A stretch of 64,000 bases of DNA, from assembly GCA_040756415.1 (NCBI GenBank), contig JBFLYZ010000011.1, positions 11,205 to 75,204 on the forward strand, written 5' to 3'. The stretch's first letter is position 1. Each line of letters starts with the position of its first letter. This document shows, piece after piece, positions 23,859 through 33,091 of this stretch. The stretch is from JBFLYZ01 sp040756415. Its GTDB lineage: Bacteria > Bacteroidota > Bacteroidia > JADZBD01. Below the pieces are notes generated by a model. That model searched no databases. It saw only the letters and a list, made by a program, of their open reading frames with translations, and was not told where the DNA came from. Made by a program: the position numbers and the translations under genes.

Positions 23859-26570
23859 ATGAGCAAGATTAAGGTCGGTATCATATTCGGAGGCATGAGC
23901 AAGGAGCGGGAGATCTCCTTTGCGGGCGGACGTACGGTCTACGACAACCTCAATAAATCCCTGTTCGAGGCTATCCCGATCTTTGTGGACAGCTTCGGTA
24001 ATTTCGTGCTGCTGAACTGGGAGTTCATATATAAAGGCTCTATCCGCGATTTTTATCCTCCCGTTGAACATATTCCGCCCGGCAAAGGCGATTTCCAGGT
24101 ATATGCCGAAAACCTCGGGCACCTCTCGTTCGAGGAGCAGGAGAAGCTGATAACCAAAATAGGCAAGCGGGTGTTTCCGGCCGAGCTGAAACTGCTCTTT
24201 GACTTCGCTTTTCTCTGCCTGCACGGCCCGTATGGCGAAGATGGCAGGATACAGGGTTTGTTCGAATACCTGCAGATACCCTACAGCGGATCGGGCATAC
24301 TTCCTTCGGCCATCGGCATCGATAAAAGCGTTCAGAAAGAGCTGATGGTCAGCGCGGGCTTCAATTCGCCCCCCTTCTTTACAATAGACCGGGGCGATTA
24401 CATCAGCGGAAAGCTCAGGAGTGCTTTTAAAAGGGCCAGGAAAGAGATCGGCTTTCCTATGGTGATCAAGCCGGCCAACCAGGGCTCTTCCATAGGCGTT
24501 ACCATATTGGCCGATAAAGACGAATATAAGTTCATGGAGGCGGTGGAGAAGGCTTTGTTCACGAGGCGGGTGGAAGCCAAAGCCTGGAAGAAGATGGGAG
24601 AGGAAGACAAAGTGGAGTATGTGCGGTTGCTGGCGGATATCCGGGAAGGGATCAGCCTTCCGGTAAGCATCATCGACTCGAAACTAAAGGAATGCAGTGT
24701 TGTGCATCACCCGGATAAGCTGATCGGGGTGCTGGACAATATCTTCAAAACGGAGAAAAAAGGCGTGGTGCTGGAAGCGCTTGACGGGGAGAGCACCGTG
24801 CTGGTGGAAGGCTTTATTGAAGGCAAAGAGTTCTCCTGTATCGTGATCCAGGATGAAAAGGGCAGGCCGGTGGCCCTGCCGCCTACCGAGATAAGAAAAG
24901 GCAAAGAATTGTTCGATTACCGTTCCAAGTACCTGCCCGGCCTCTCGCGCAAGATCACACCTATCGACCTGCCCGAAGCGCAGATCGGGAAAATACGCGC
25001 TGAATGCGAACGCCTTTTCACCGAACTGCATTTTGACGTGTATGCCAGGATAGATGGGTTTATTTCCGGGAAGGGGAAGGTCTTTCTGAACGACCCCAAT
25101 ACCACCAGCGGGATGATGCCATCCTCTTTCTTTTTCCACCAGGCGGCTGAGATCGGCCTGAACCCCTCGCAGTTCCTGACCTACATTATCCGCACCTCGC
25201 TGGCCCAAAGGATCAAGAGAGCGGGGGTCAGGGCCTACGACAGGCTGCTGGTTCAGCTCGACCAGCTCATAGAACAGGACCAGCGTGCCGCTTCGGCCAG
25301 AATAAAGGTGGCTGTGCTGCTGGGAGGCTATTCATCGGAACGCCATATCTCGGTCGAAAGCGGCAGGAACATTTACGAAAAGCTGGCCTCCAGCACCAAA
25401 TACGAACCCATCCCTGTTTTCCTTACGGGCAGCAGCGATGCTCACCGGATGTACCAGATACCCGTGAACCTTTTGCTTAAAGATAATGCAGATGACATTC
25501 GGGAAAAGATCGAAAAGTACAAAGTGCATCCCGTCATCAAAAACATCATCCGGCAATGCGGGGCCATTACGGGGAAATACTCCAGTCCGGAGGCGCTTGC
25601 AAAACCCCGTTCCCTGAGCTATGATGATCTTAAAAAGATGGTCGATTGCGTTTTTATAGCCCTGCACGGGCGGCCTGGCGAGGATGGCGCGGTGCAGGCC
25701 CAGTTGGATAAACGCGGCATTCCCTATAACGGAAGCGGTGTGGCCAGCTCGCGCATTACCATCGATAAGTACGTGACCAACGAGCTGCTGAAGCAGCACG
25801 GGTTCATGGTGGCCGAGCATATGCTGGTGCAGGAAGAAGAATGGCTGAAAAATAAGGCGGCCGTTCTGGATAAGATCGCATCGCAGATCGGCTACCCGTT
25901 TATCGCCAAGCCGGTAGATGATGGTTGCAGCTCGGCTGTTAAAAAGATCAAAAATGCCGGGGAGTTCGAAGCCTTTGCCGGCCTGATGTTCCGGAGAAGC
26001 GAGGAGCTCGACCAAACGGCTTCAGCGGTGCTTCATATACGGCCGAAAGAGGAGTTTCCCAGGAAGAAAGTGATCCTGGTGGAGGAGCTGATCGCACCGG
26101 GGGATGCCAGGCATTTTCTTGAAATAACGGGAGGCATGCTGACCCGTTTCAATGATGACGGCACTATCCAGTACGAAGTGTTCGAGGCCAGCGAGGCTTT
26201 AAGCGAGGGAGAGGTCCTCTCGCTCGAGGAAAAATTCCTTGCCGGCCAGGGCCAGAACATCACTCCCGCGCGGTATTCGCGCGACCCGGAGGAGCGCCAG
26301 AAGATATCCGAGATCGTGAAGGATACGCTGGGCCGTGCCGCCCGTGTGCTCCATGTAAGCGGCTATTGCCGTATCGATGCATTCGTACGCATTTATTCCC
26401 CCGAACGGGTGGAGGTCATATTCGTGGAGGTCAACTCGCTTCCCGGCATGACCCCCGCCACCTGCATCTTCCACCAGAGCGCCATTAACGGGTATAAGCC
26501 CTACGAGTTCATTGACCGTATCCTGGAATTCGGGTTTGCCCGGAAAAAGCTTCAGGCTAAAGAAGCGTAA
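23859..26570 (+). CDS. Tandem fusion of two D-alanine-D-alanine ligase domains
   Basis: D-Ala-D-Ala ligases (about 310-350 residues) join two D-alanines with ATP for peptidoglycan precursors. This 903-residue protein, starting at the ATG at 23859, contains two such ATP-grasp units. Unit 1 (about 1-455) has GGMSKEREIS, LHGPYGEDGRIQG, KPANQGSSIGV, the omega-loop FDYRSKYLPG, YARIDG, and NDPNTTSGM where family members have an E-x-N-T-x-P-G-type metal motif. Unit 2 (about 480-903) has GGYSSERHIS, LHGRPGEDGAVQA, KPVDDGCSSAV in place of a GSSVGV-type loop, EKFLAG in place of the DY-KY loop, and an intact EVNSLPGMT. So unit 1 keeps the nucleotide and omega loops but has Asp for the metal-binding Glu; unit 2 keeps the metal site but has altered loops. 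Each unit also has an insert in its central domain. It occupies the usual ddl place before PASTA and rluD genes. Confidence 0.88.
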   Translation: MSKIKVGIIFGGMSKEREISFAGGRTVYDNLNKSLFEAIPIFVDSFGNFVLLNWEFIYKGSIRDFYPPVEHIPPGKGDFQVYAENLGHLSFEEQEKLITKIGKRVFPAELKLLFDFAFLCLHGPYGEDGRIQGLFEYLQIPYSGSGILPSAIGIDKSVQKELMVSAGFNSPPFFTIDRGDYISGKLRSAFKRARKEIGFPMVIKPANQGSSIGVTILADKDEYKFMEAVEKALFTRRVEAKAWKKMGEEDKVEYVRLLADIREGISLPVSIIDSKLKECSVVHHPDKLIGVLDNIFKTEKKGVVLEALDGESTVLVEGFIEGKEFSCIVIQDEKGRPVALPPTEIRKGKELFDYRSKYLPGLSRKITPIDLPEAQIGKIRAECERLFTELHFDVYARIDGFISGKGKVFLNDPNTTSGMMPSSFFFHQAAEIGLNPSQFLTYIIRTSLAQRIKRAGVRAYDRLLVQLDQLIEQDQRAASARIKVAVLLGGYSSERHISVESGRNIYEKLASSTKYEPIPVFLTGSSDAHRMYQIPVNLLLKDNADDIREKIEKYKVHPVIKNIIRQCGAITGKYSSPEALAKPRSLSYDDLKKMVDCVFIALHGRPGEDGAVQAQLDKRGIPYNGSGVASSRITIDKYVTNELLKQHGFMVAEHMLVQEEEWLKNKAAVLDKIASQIGYPFIAKPVDDGCSSAVKKIKNAGEFEAFAGLMFRRSEELDQTASAVLHIRPKEEFPRKKVILVEELIAPGDARHFLEITGGMLTRFNDDGTIQYEVFEASEALSEGEVLSLEEKFLAGQGQNITPARYSRDPEERQKISEIVKDTLGRAARVLHVSGYCRIDAFVRIYSPERVEVIFVEVNSLPGMTPATCIFHQSAINGYKPYEFIDRILEFGFARKKLQAKEA

Positions 26571-26618
26571 GCTCCCTGCATTTGCCAATTCTTAGTACTT
26601 TTAAGGCTTCTTGATCCT

Positions 26619-27404
26619 ATGGCCTTTTTGAAGAATCTCTGGCTTTTTTTGAAGAGTAAGGTTTTCTGGAAACACTTTGTCCTGGCCGGTTTGGTCCTGG
26701 CCGGTTTGTTATGGGGTATTTTCTCCTACCTGGAAGCACACACCGATCATGGGGAATTCATAGAAGTGCCTGATTTTACCGGCCTGACGCTGGCCGAGAT
26801 CCGCGATTTCGCCAAACGGCATAACCTCCGGGATACGATCATCGATTCTGTTTATAACGACAAAATGCCCAAGGGCACGGTGGTGGCGCAGGATCCGGTC
26901 AAAAATTCGAAGGTCAAGCACAATAGGATGATCTATCTTTACGTTAACAGCAAGATGCCCCAGATGGTGGCCATGCCCAACCTGGTGGATGCCTCACCCC
27001 GGCAGGCGTTCCAGGTGCTTGAAACGTACGGACTTAAATACAAATCGGTATCAAGGGCGGGATTGAACTGCGTGCTTGAGCAGAAGTATAAAGGGCAGCC
27101 GATCAAACCCGGGACCATGATACCGAAAGGATCGAAGATAGAGCTGGTGATCGGTACCGGGGAGGGAGGAGAACAGGTGCTTATCCCCTGTCTCAGCGGG
27201 CTGACACGTAAAGAGGCGAATGATAAGATGGTATCGGCCGGGTTGAGTGAGGGTGCGGTGGTTTGCCCTGACTGTAAAACATCCCAGGATACGGCAACGG
27301 CCACCGTGTATAAGCAGGTGCCGGGCTGCTGCCCGGAATGCGAAACGGATGGAGGCAGCAGTATAGATATTTATTTAACTTTAAAGGGAGATTCAATACC
27401 ATAA
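26619..27404 (+). CDS. Membrane-anchored PASTA-domain protein
   Basis: The 261-residue product has a short cytoplasmic N-terminus, one membrane helix (about residues 18-37, FVLAGLVLAGLLWGIFSYL), and three PASTA domains starting near residues 47 (VPDFTGLTLAEIRD), 121 (MPNLVDASPRQAF) and 190 (IPCLSGLTRKEAN). PASTA domains bind peptidoglycan or muropeptides in other bacteria. No kinase or transpeptidase domain is attached. The third domain is unusual in holding CPDC and CCPEC, five cysteines within about 30 residues. It lies between the ligase fusion and a T9SS gene, whose ATG directly follows this stop codon. Confidence 0.87.
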   Translation: MAFLKNLWLFLKSKVFWKHFVLAGLVLAGLLWGIFSYLEAHTDHGEFIEVPDFTGLTLAEIRDFAKRHNLRDTIIDSVYNDKMPKGTVVAQDPVKNSKVKHNRMIYLYVNSKMPQMVAMPNLVDASPRQAFQVLETYGLKYKSVSRAGLNCVLEQKYKGQPIKPGTMIPKGSKIELVIGTGEGGEQVLIPCLSGLTRKEANDKMVSAGLSEGAVVCPDCKTSQDTATATVYKQVPGCCPECETDGGSSIDIYLTLKGDSIP

Positions 27405-29330
27405 ATGCGAAAAGCCCTGCTCATATTGATCGTATTTGCGTGTGCTAAGGGTGCGGCAGCCCAGGAATTGCTGCTGCCCTTTACCGCCAATCCTTTTCTG
27501 ATCAGCGAATGGAAAAAAAAGCAGGAAAGCGCTTCGGTTTATAAGACCGCTTTCGCTGCGGATACGCTGCAATCGCTGCCGTTCCGTGACGACTTTTCGA
27601 CCTATACCGGCTACCCGGATACGGCCCTGTGGGCTGACGACCATACCTATGTCAACCGCGATCTTTCCATAGCTCCGGTTACCCTGGGAGCGGTAACGTT
27701 CGATGGTGTGGGAAGGACCGGCCTGCCGTATGATACCGTGATCACCAGTTTCGGTATATCCGATACCTGCGACTGGCTTACTTCCAGGCATATCAACCTG
27801 GACTATCCGGGCGATTCCACAGTATACCTCAGCTTCTTTTACCAGGCCATGGGCCGTGGCGACAAACCGGACCAGAACGACTCCATTATACTTGAATTCT
27901 GGAATGCGGCCACCCAGCAATGGAAGAAAGTATGGGGGCGCCCGGGCTACAGCGGCACCCAAACGCCCGATAGCATCTTCCGGCTGGTAATGCTCAATGT
28001 GGATACGGCTTACCTCAAGAACGGTTTCCGGTTCCGCTTTCACAACCTGGGAACGCCCTGCGGCAATATCGACCAGTGGCATATCGATTACGTGTACCTG
28101 GACAGGAACCGTTCGGCAGCGGATACGATCTTCCGCGATGTGGGCTTTGTATATTCTCCCACCTCATTGCTGAAAAACTATTTTGCCATGCCGTTCAACC
28201 AGTATAATCCCTCCGAGCTGAACGACACCCTTACCAATTTCATCCGGAACAATGACACCACCATCAACAATACGTTTTATACTTATAAAATACTGAATGG
28301 TCTTCAAACCACGGTTTTCACCTACCCCGGCAGTTCGGGCAATATCAATCCTTTTGAGGTTTCGGGTTACACTACCTGTACCATACCCACTACCGGGTGC
28401 TATGATATTTACCGGACACCACTTAATACCAGCGCGTTCCAGGGCGTGCTTACCGGCAATACAACTTATTCCATTGTTCATTCGATCAATCCCACCACGG
28501 ATAATAATGTGGGGAATGACACGGTAAAGCGGGTGACCCATTTTTATAATTACTACGCCTACGATGACGGCACGGCCGAGAGCGGTTACGGGCTCAATGT
28601 GTACGGAGGGCAGATCGCTTATAAGTTCACCCTGAACTATACCGATACCATCAGGGCGGTAGACCTGTGCTTTAACTGGATACCCGATGGGGTCAGCATT
28701 CCGCCCGTGAATTCGGTCAACGACCGCCAGTTCAGGTTGTTCATCTGGGCCGATAATAACGGCCAGCCCGGTTCGGTGATCTACTACGATAGTATCGTTA
28801 CCCCAAGCTACCAGTACCTGTACCATACCGATTGGGGAATGATCACCAACTTGTTCACGCGTTACCGCCTTACTTCACCGGTCGTGCTGAGCGGAACGTT
28901 TTACGTAGGTTGGGTGCAGTTGACCAACAATATACTCAGCCTGGGCCTCGACCGTAACTCCAACGCCAATACAACCAGGCTATGGTACAGGACCAGCAGC
29001 AACTGGAACCCGAGCGTGATCAACGGATCGGTGATGCTGCGGCCGGTGTTCGGCCTGGACAGCGAACTGGCCGGCACTGCGGAGGCCAATGAAGCCCTGA
29101 ATGAGTATGCGCTTTATCCTAACCCGGCCGCTGACGCGGTGTTTGTCAATGCCGGAACCCAGGGCGGAGAGATGGGCATCTTTAATTCGATGGGAAGCGA
29201 AGTGGGAAATTACCGCTTGAGCGAAGGGGTGAATGAGGTAAACGTTGCCGGCCTGGCTCCCGGTATCTATTTCGTACGCATTTCCTGCGGCCATGCCGTT
29301 TCAGTGCAAAAACTCGTGCTTAGCCGATAG
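27405..29330 (+). CDS. Secreted protein of unknown function with T9SS sorting domain
   Basis: The 641-residue protein has a signal peptide (MRKALLILIVFACAKGAAAQ) and a region with a jelly-roll-like pattern near residues 55-225 (LPFRDDFSTYTG onwards). A middle part rich in Asn and Thr follows, and then a C-terminal type A sorting domain (ALYPNPAADAVFVN to GIYFVRIS and a basic tail). I recognise no catalytic motif. It starts at the base after the PASTA stop codon and ends at the base before the pseudouridine synthase ATG, so it sits inside a tight operon of cell-envelope and RNA genes, an odd place for surface cargo. Confidence 0.8.
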   Translation: MRKALLILIVFACAKGAAAQELLLPFTANPFLISEWKKKQESASVYKTAFAADTLQSLPFRDDFSTYTGYPDTALWADDHTYVNRDLSIAPVTLGAVTFDGVGRTGLPYDTVITSFGISDTCDWLTSRHINLDYPGDSTVYLSFFYQAMGRGDKPDQNDSIILEFWNAATQQWKKVWGRPGYSGTQTPDSIFRLVMLNVDTAYLKNGFRFRFHNLGTPCGNIDQWHIDYVYLDRNRSAADTIFRDVGFVYSPTSLLKNYFAMPFNQYNPSELNDTLTNFIRNNDTTINNTFYTYKILNGLQTTVFTYPGSSGNINPFEVSGYTTCTIPTTGCYDIYRTPLNTSAFQGVLTGNTTYSIVHSINPTTDNNVGNDTVKRVTHFYNYYAYDDGTAESGYGLNVYGGQIAYKFTLNYTDTIRAVDLCFNWIPDGVSIPPVNSVNDRQFRLFIWADNNGQPGSVIYYDSIVTPSYQYLYHTDWGMITNLFTRYRLTSPVVLSGTFYVGWVQLTNNILSLGLDRNSNANTTRLWYRTSSNWNPSVINGSVMLRPVFGLDSELAGTAEANEALNEYALYPNPAADAVFVNAGTQGGEMGIFNSMGSEVGNYRLSEGVNEVNVAGLAPGIYFVRISCGHAVSVQKLVLSR

Positions 29331-30392
29331 ATGAGCGAGGACCTGGACGCTGCCGATACCGGTTCACCGGAAGATGAGCAGGAGCTTTATGAACATCACC
29401 GTATAACCATCGATAAAGGGCAGGTTCCCCTGCGCGTTGACAAGTTTCTCACCAACCGTATCGAGAACGCCACGCGTACCAAGATACAGTATGCCGCGGA
29501 AGCCGGCTGCATACATGTAAACGGCAAGCCGGTAAAATCAAACTATAAAGTGAAGCCGGGGGATGTGCTGACCATCCTGATGCCTCACCCGCCCAGGGAG
29601 ATCGAGCTGATACCTCAGGATCTGCCGATAGAGATCCTTTATGAGGATGATGACATTATCATAATCAATAAAAAGGCGGGCATGGTCGTGCACCCGGGAT
29701 ACGGGAATTATACGGGTACGCTGATGAACGCGCTGGTGCATCATTTTCAGAACCTGCCCGTGAGCAAAACGCAACGAGTGGAGGCGGAGCTGCGGCCCGG
29801 CCTGGTGCATCGTATTGATAAGAATACCTCGGGCATCATCGTCATTGCCAAGAACGAGCTGAGCATGACGCGTATGGCCAAAAAATTCTTTGACCGCGAT
29901 ATCGATCGCACGTACCTGGCGCTGGTATGGGGCGATTTCAAGGAGGATAGCGGGACCATCACCGGCCATATCGGGCGCAGCCTGAAGGACCGCAAGCGCA
30001 TGGCCGTGTTCCCCGGTGGCGAATACGGGAAACCTGCCATCACGCACTGGAAAGTGGTCGAGCGACTGGGTTACGTTACACTGATCGAATGCAAGCTGGA
30101 GACCGGCCGTACGCACCAGATCCGCGTACATATGGAGTTTGCCGGACATCCTTTATTCAACGATGAGACCTATGGAGGCAACCGGATATTGAAAGGAACA
30201 ACCTTTTCCAAATACAGGCAGTTCGTTGAAAATTGTTTTGAAATGATGCCCCGACATGCGCTGCATGCCAAGTCGCTCGGGTTCAGGCATCCGGCAACGG
30301 GCAAGTACATTCATTTTGATTCCGAGCTGCCGGAAGATTTCCGCAACCTGCTTGATAAGTGGCGCAAGTACATGCAGTACCGGCCCGAATAG
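29331..30392 (+). CDS. RluD-family 23S rRNA pseudouridine synthase
   Basis: The 353-residue product has an N-terminal S4 RNA-binding domain (RVDKFLTNRIENATRTKIQYA, VNGKPVKSNYKVKPGD). A pseudouridine synthase core follows with VVHPGYGN, the catalytic HRIDKNTSGIIV with its aspartate, KRMAVFPGG and ETGRTHQIRVH. This matches RluD, which modifies helix 69 of 23S rRNA. The C-terminal HALHAKSLGFRHPATG is also typical. The gene follows the T9SS gene with no gap, so it is probably translationally coupled. Assignment to RluD rather than RluC rests on context and general sequence. Confidence 0.9.
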   Translation: MSEDLDAADTGSPEDEQELYEHHRITIDKGQVPLRVDKFLTNRIENATRTKIQYAAEAGCIHVNGKPVKSNYKVKPGDVLTILMPHPPREIELIPQDLPIEILYEDDDIIIINKKAGMVVHPGYGNYTGTLMNALVHHFQNLPVSKTQRVEAELRPGLVHRIDKNTSGIIVIAKNELSMTRMAKKFFDRDIDRTYLALVWGDFKEDSGTITGHIGRSLKDRKRMAVFPGGEYGKPAITHWKVVERLGYVTLIECKLETGRTHQIRVHMEFAGHPLFNDETYGGNRILKGTTFSKYRQFVENCFEMMPRHALHAKSLGFRHPATGKYIHFDSELPEDFRNLLDKWRKYMQYRPE

Positions 30393-30412
30393 ATGCAACA
30401 ATAAAGCCGGGC

Positions 30413-31558
30413 TCAGCCGATCAGGTTTTCCTCAACCGAATAATCGTGAATAGTATTGTATAGCGTATCGCGCTCGATGGGAATACGTCCTGCCTGCCTG
30501 ATGAGGCCGACCAGTTGCGCTGTGGTAAGCACGGGCGTTTGCTCTTCAGCGCCAGCCATGCTATAGATCTTCGTGCTGTCGTCAATAGTGCCGTCTATGT
30601 CATTTACACCGAAAGAAAGTGAAAGCTGTGCGTTGGTCCTCCCGATCATGGGCCAGTAAGCTTTGATGTGGGGAAAATTATCGAGGTATATCCTGGCTAT
30701 GGCATAATTGCGCATATCCTCTATGGTGCTTACCTCGGGCACGTGGCTCATCTGGTTATCGTGGTTGCGGAACTTGAGCGGAATAAAAGTATTGAACAGG
30801 CCGGTCTCGTCCTGAAGATCGCGCAGCCGGTCCATGTGATCGATACGATGGCTGAAACGTTCAATATGGCCGTACAGCATGGTTGCATTCGATGGTATGC
30901 CCAGGCGATGAGCCGTTCGGTGTATCTCCAGCCACTCGTCAGCCGTACATTTATCCTCGCAGATCTGCTGGCGTATCTCCGCATCAAATATCTCGGCACC
31001 GCCACCGGGCAGTGAGTCGAGCCCGTGTTCTTTCAGGTACCTGAGGCCTTGCTCATAGCTCTTTCCGGATTTTCGTATCATATAATCAAGCTCTACCGCG
31101 GTAAAGGCCTTGATATGGAGATCGCTGCGGTGCGATTTGATCTTTTTCAGTAGTTGCGCAAAATACTCCAGCGTCATTTTCGGGTGGACCCCGCCAACAA
31201 TGTGCACTTCCGTAACCGGCTTGCCGTCATAAGCCTTTATTTTATCCAATATTTCCTGCTCCCATATCTCCCACGAGCCTTCCTTTTGCTTCAGCAGGCG
31301 GGAGTAGGAGCAGAACTTACAGTCAAACACGCAGATATTAGTGGGTTCGATATGAAAGTTGCGGTTAAAATAGGTCTTGTTGCCGTGCAGTTTTTCGCGA
31401 ATGAAATTGGCCAGGGAGCCCACAAAGCCTATTTCACCTTTTTCGTAAAGCAGCAGACCTTCGGCAGGGTTCAGCCTTTTTCCGTTCAATATCTTTTCGC
31501 CTATCTTTTTCAGTTCAGGATCTGAAACTGCCGCAACGATCGCTTCTGCCGGGTTCAT
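30413..31558 (-). CDS. mqnE: Aminofutalosine synthase (radical SAM), futalosine menaquinone pathway
   Basis: MqnE adds a radical adenosyl group to 3-[(1-carboxyvinyl)oxy]benzoate to make aminofutalosine in menaquinone biosynthesis. The 381-residue protein carries the radical SAM cluster motif C76-x3-C80-x2-C83 in NICVFDCKFCSYS. It also has GGVHPKMTLE, LPGGGAEIFDAEIR, the long NATMLYGHIE to HMDRLRDLQDETG block, FIPLKFRN and the C-terminal SFGVNDIDGTIDDSTKI. That pattern separates MqnE from MqnC and CofH. No other mqn gene lies in the window. The gene converges on the pseudouridine synthase, 20 bases away. Confidence 0.93.
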   Translation of the reverse strand: MNPAEAIVAAVSDPELKKIGEKILNGKRLNPAEGLLLYEKGEIGFVGSLANFIREKLHGNKTYFNRNFHIEPTNICVFDCKFCSYSRLLKQKEGSWEIWEQEILDKIKAYDGKPVTEVHIVGGVHPKMTLEYFAQLLKKIKSHRSDLHIKAFTAVELDYMIRKSGKSYEQGLRYLKEHGLDSLPGGGAEIFDAEIRQQICEDKCTADEWLEIHRTAHRLGIPSNATMLYGHIERFSHRIDHMDRLRDLQDETGLFNTFIPLKFRNHDNQMSHVPEVSTIEDMRNYAIARIYLDNFPHIKAYWPMIGRTNAQLSLSFGVNDIDGTIDDSTKIYSMAGAEEQTPVLTTAQLVGLIRQAGRIPIERDTLYNTIHDYSVEENLIG

Positions 31559-31574
31559 GGCATAAAATTACTCA

Positions 31575-31607
31575 AAAAAGAAAAGCATCCGGTTCTCGGA
31601 TGCTTTT
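31575..31607 (-). terminator. Intrinsic terminator after the first M43 protease gene
   Basis: On the minus strand AAAAGCATCCG and CGGATGCTTTT form an 11-bp perfect stem with a five-base loop, followed by CTTTTTTG. It lies about 20 bases after the stop codon at 31628 and just before mqnE. Confidence 0.85.
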
Positions 31608-31627
31608 CCAAAGGAAGATACTTAAGG

Positions 31628-32974
31628 TTATTTTGCAACCGTTACTTTTTGGGTCGATTTGCCGGCATCGTTGCTCAGCTCCACATAATATACTCCATTA
31701 CCGAACGCAGACAGGTCGATCTGTATATCGCCCGGGTTGGCGACCTTCAGTTCGTAGATCACTTCACCAATGGTGTTATAGATCTTTACGTTCACCCCAT
31801 TCGCCTGGTCAAGCGGCTTGATGGTAAGCATCCCGCTGGTAGGATTGGGAAACAGGTCGAAACGGTTCTTGTTATCGATGTCATTGACCGATACGGGCAT
31901 GCATCCGTTGGAGGTGGCCAGCGGGGCCCTGTACGTGCCGTTGGCCATGCAGGTTTGCATCCGGGCTTTTTGCCCGGCCGTGAACATATACATGCACGCG
32001 TCATCCGTATAGTCCATATAGTTCATCGTCATCTCCCCGGTGGTGCCTGTACATACATTGGCGTGGTAAGTGGATGAGGAGGCGATGCATCCGAAGTGGG
32101 CATCAGCCTGGTTGGGCGTATCGGTAACATAGTCCGTTCCGCTGCACTCGGTATTGGAGCAGGCGCCATTACCGTTGCCATCATCGCCCCAGATATGGCG
32201 CAATCCAAGCCAATGGCCGATCTCATGCGTTGCGGTACGGCCTTTATTGTACTGGGCAAGCAGGGGCGCAATATCTCCAAAGGCGGTATACAGGATCACC
32301 ACCCCGTCTGTTGTTGAGGTGCCAAAAGGTCCGCTTAGGCCGGTGAGCCCTGAGCCAGCGGGGAAAGTGGCGTAGCCAAGGAGCCCACCGCTGAGGTTCA
32401 TCACCCATATGTTCAGGTACTTGGTCGGATCCCATATGGTAGCCGGCTTGATCGTGCTGTTGATATACGATGAGGAGTAAGGCGGGGCCGTCCAGCCCAT
32501 GGTGTTGCGATTCACCCGGTGAATTCCCGGCTCGCTGAGTGCGTTACCCTGGGGATCGCGCATGGCCTTGCAGAAATTGATCTCGCAATCGGCAACCAGG
32601 CTTTGCCAGGCCGAGGGTGTATTGGTCCAGTCGGTGTTTGTTTTACGGAAATCTTCATTGAGAATATCGAACTGGGAATTGACCTTGTTCTGGCTGATGT
32701 TGGTGCCCGATCCTACCGCTTCTCCATTATGGATCACATGCACAATGGTAGGAATGGTGTACAGTACGCTCTGGGGGGCATTGGGGTCAGCCTGGCGCTC
32801 GGCCATCTTTTCGGCCAGCCAGATCTCGAACTCCTCCGGCAGCATAGGCGTGCCGCAGCGGATTATGGTTTCCATATCCGGTGCGGTATGATCGTGCCCT
32901 TGATTCTGGGCAACAGCTTCCGGACAACACATCAGAAGGGCAGCTCCGATGCAAAGCAGTAGATGTTTATTCAT
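31628..32974 (-). CDS. Secreted M43-family (pappalysin-like) zinc metalloprotease, T9SS cargo
   Basis: The 448-residue protein has a signal peptide (MNKHLLLCIGAALLMCCPEAVAQ), a propeptide region, and a metzincin domain with the zinc motif HEIGHWLGLRHIW near residue 247 (HExxHxxGxxH). It also has the DTPNQA segment and the Met-turn MNYMDYTDDACMYMF. Cysteines around the active site suggest disulfides. The C-terminus is a type A sorting domain (DLFPNPTSGMLTI to GVYYVELSN and a basic tail). It should act outside the cell, probably in protein breakdown. It is next to a larger paralogue upstream, and each has its own promoter and terminator. Confidence 0.9.
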   Translation of the reverse strand: MNKHLLLCIGAALLMCCPEAVAQNQGHDHTAPDMETIIRCGTPMLPEEFEIWLAEKMAERQADPNAPQSVLYTIPTIVHVIHNGEAVGSGTNISQNKVNSQFDILNEDFRKTNTDWTNTPSAWQSLVADCEINFCKAMRDPQGNALSEPGIHRVNRNTMGWTAPPYSSSYINSTIKPATIWDPTKYLNIWVMNLSGGLLGYATFPAGSGLTGLSGPFGTSTTDGVVILYTAFGDIAPLLAQYNKGRTATHEIGHWLGLRHIWGDDGNGNGACSNTECSGTDYVTDTPNQADAHFGCIASSSTYHANVCTGTTGEMTMNYMDYTDDACMYMFTAGQKARMQTCMANGTYRAPLATSNGCMPVSVNDIDNKNRFDLFPNPTSGMLTIKPLDQANGVNVKIYNTIGEVIYELKVANPGDIQIDLSAFGNGVYYVELSNDAGKSTQKVTVAK

Positions 32975-33008
32975 AGGGTTAGGGTTTGGTTAGGTTGATT
33001 CGTGTATG

Positions 33009-33039
33009 CGAATATAGAGTAAAAAGATATAAAAACAAA
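33009..33039 (-). promoter_or_regulatory. Promoter of the first M43 protease gene
   Basis: The minus strand reads TTTG (33036-33039), 19 bases, then TATATTCG (33009-33016), one base off TAnnTTTG. The predicted start is about 28 bases before the ATG. The -33 box lies in the T tract of the preceding terminator. Confidence 0.5.
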
Positions 33040-33062
33040 AAATCCCGCTTCAAAGCGGGATC
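33033..33062 (-). terminator. Intrinsic terminator after the second M43 protease gene
   Basis: On the minus strand ATCCCGCTT pairs with AAGCGGGAT around a three-base loop and is followed by a T-rich run. It lies about 30 bases past the stop codon at 33092. Confidence 0.85.
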
Positions 33063-33091
33063 CTTTGTTAGGAATCGAATAAGGCACGATG

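Noticed and set aside
25332..26015. A 227-codon minus-strand frame opposite the second ligase unit
   Set aside because: The opposite strand encodes conserved ligase motifs; the antisense frame has no recognisable domain.
27393..28082. A 229-codon minus-strand frame across the PASTA/T9SS junction
   Set aside because: It runs antisense through a coherent operon and has no start context or motif.
30390..30420. GCCCG and CGGGC arms between the convergent rluD-like and mqnE genes as a terminator
   Set aside because: The stem is only five bases, the loop is long and no T run follows on either strand.
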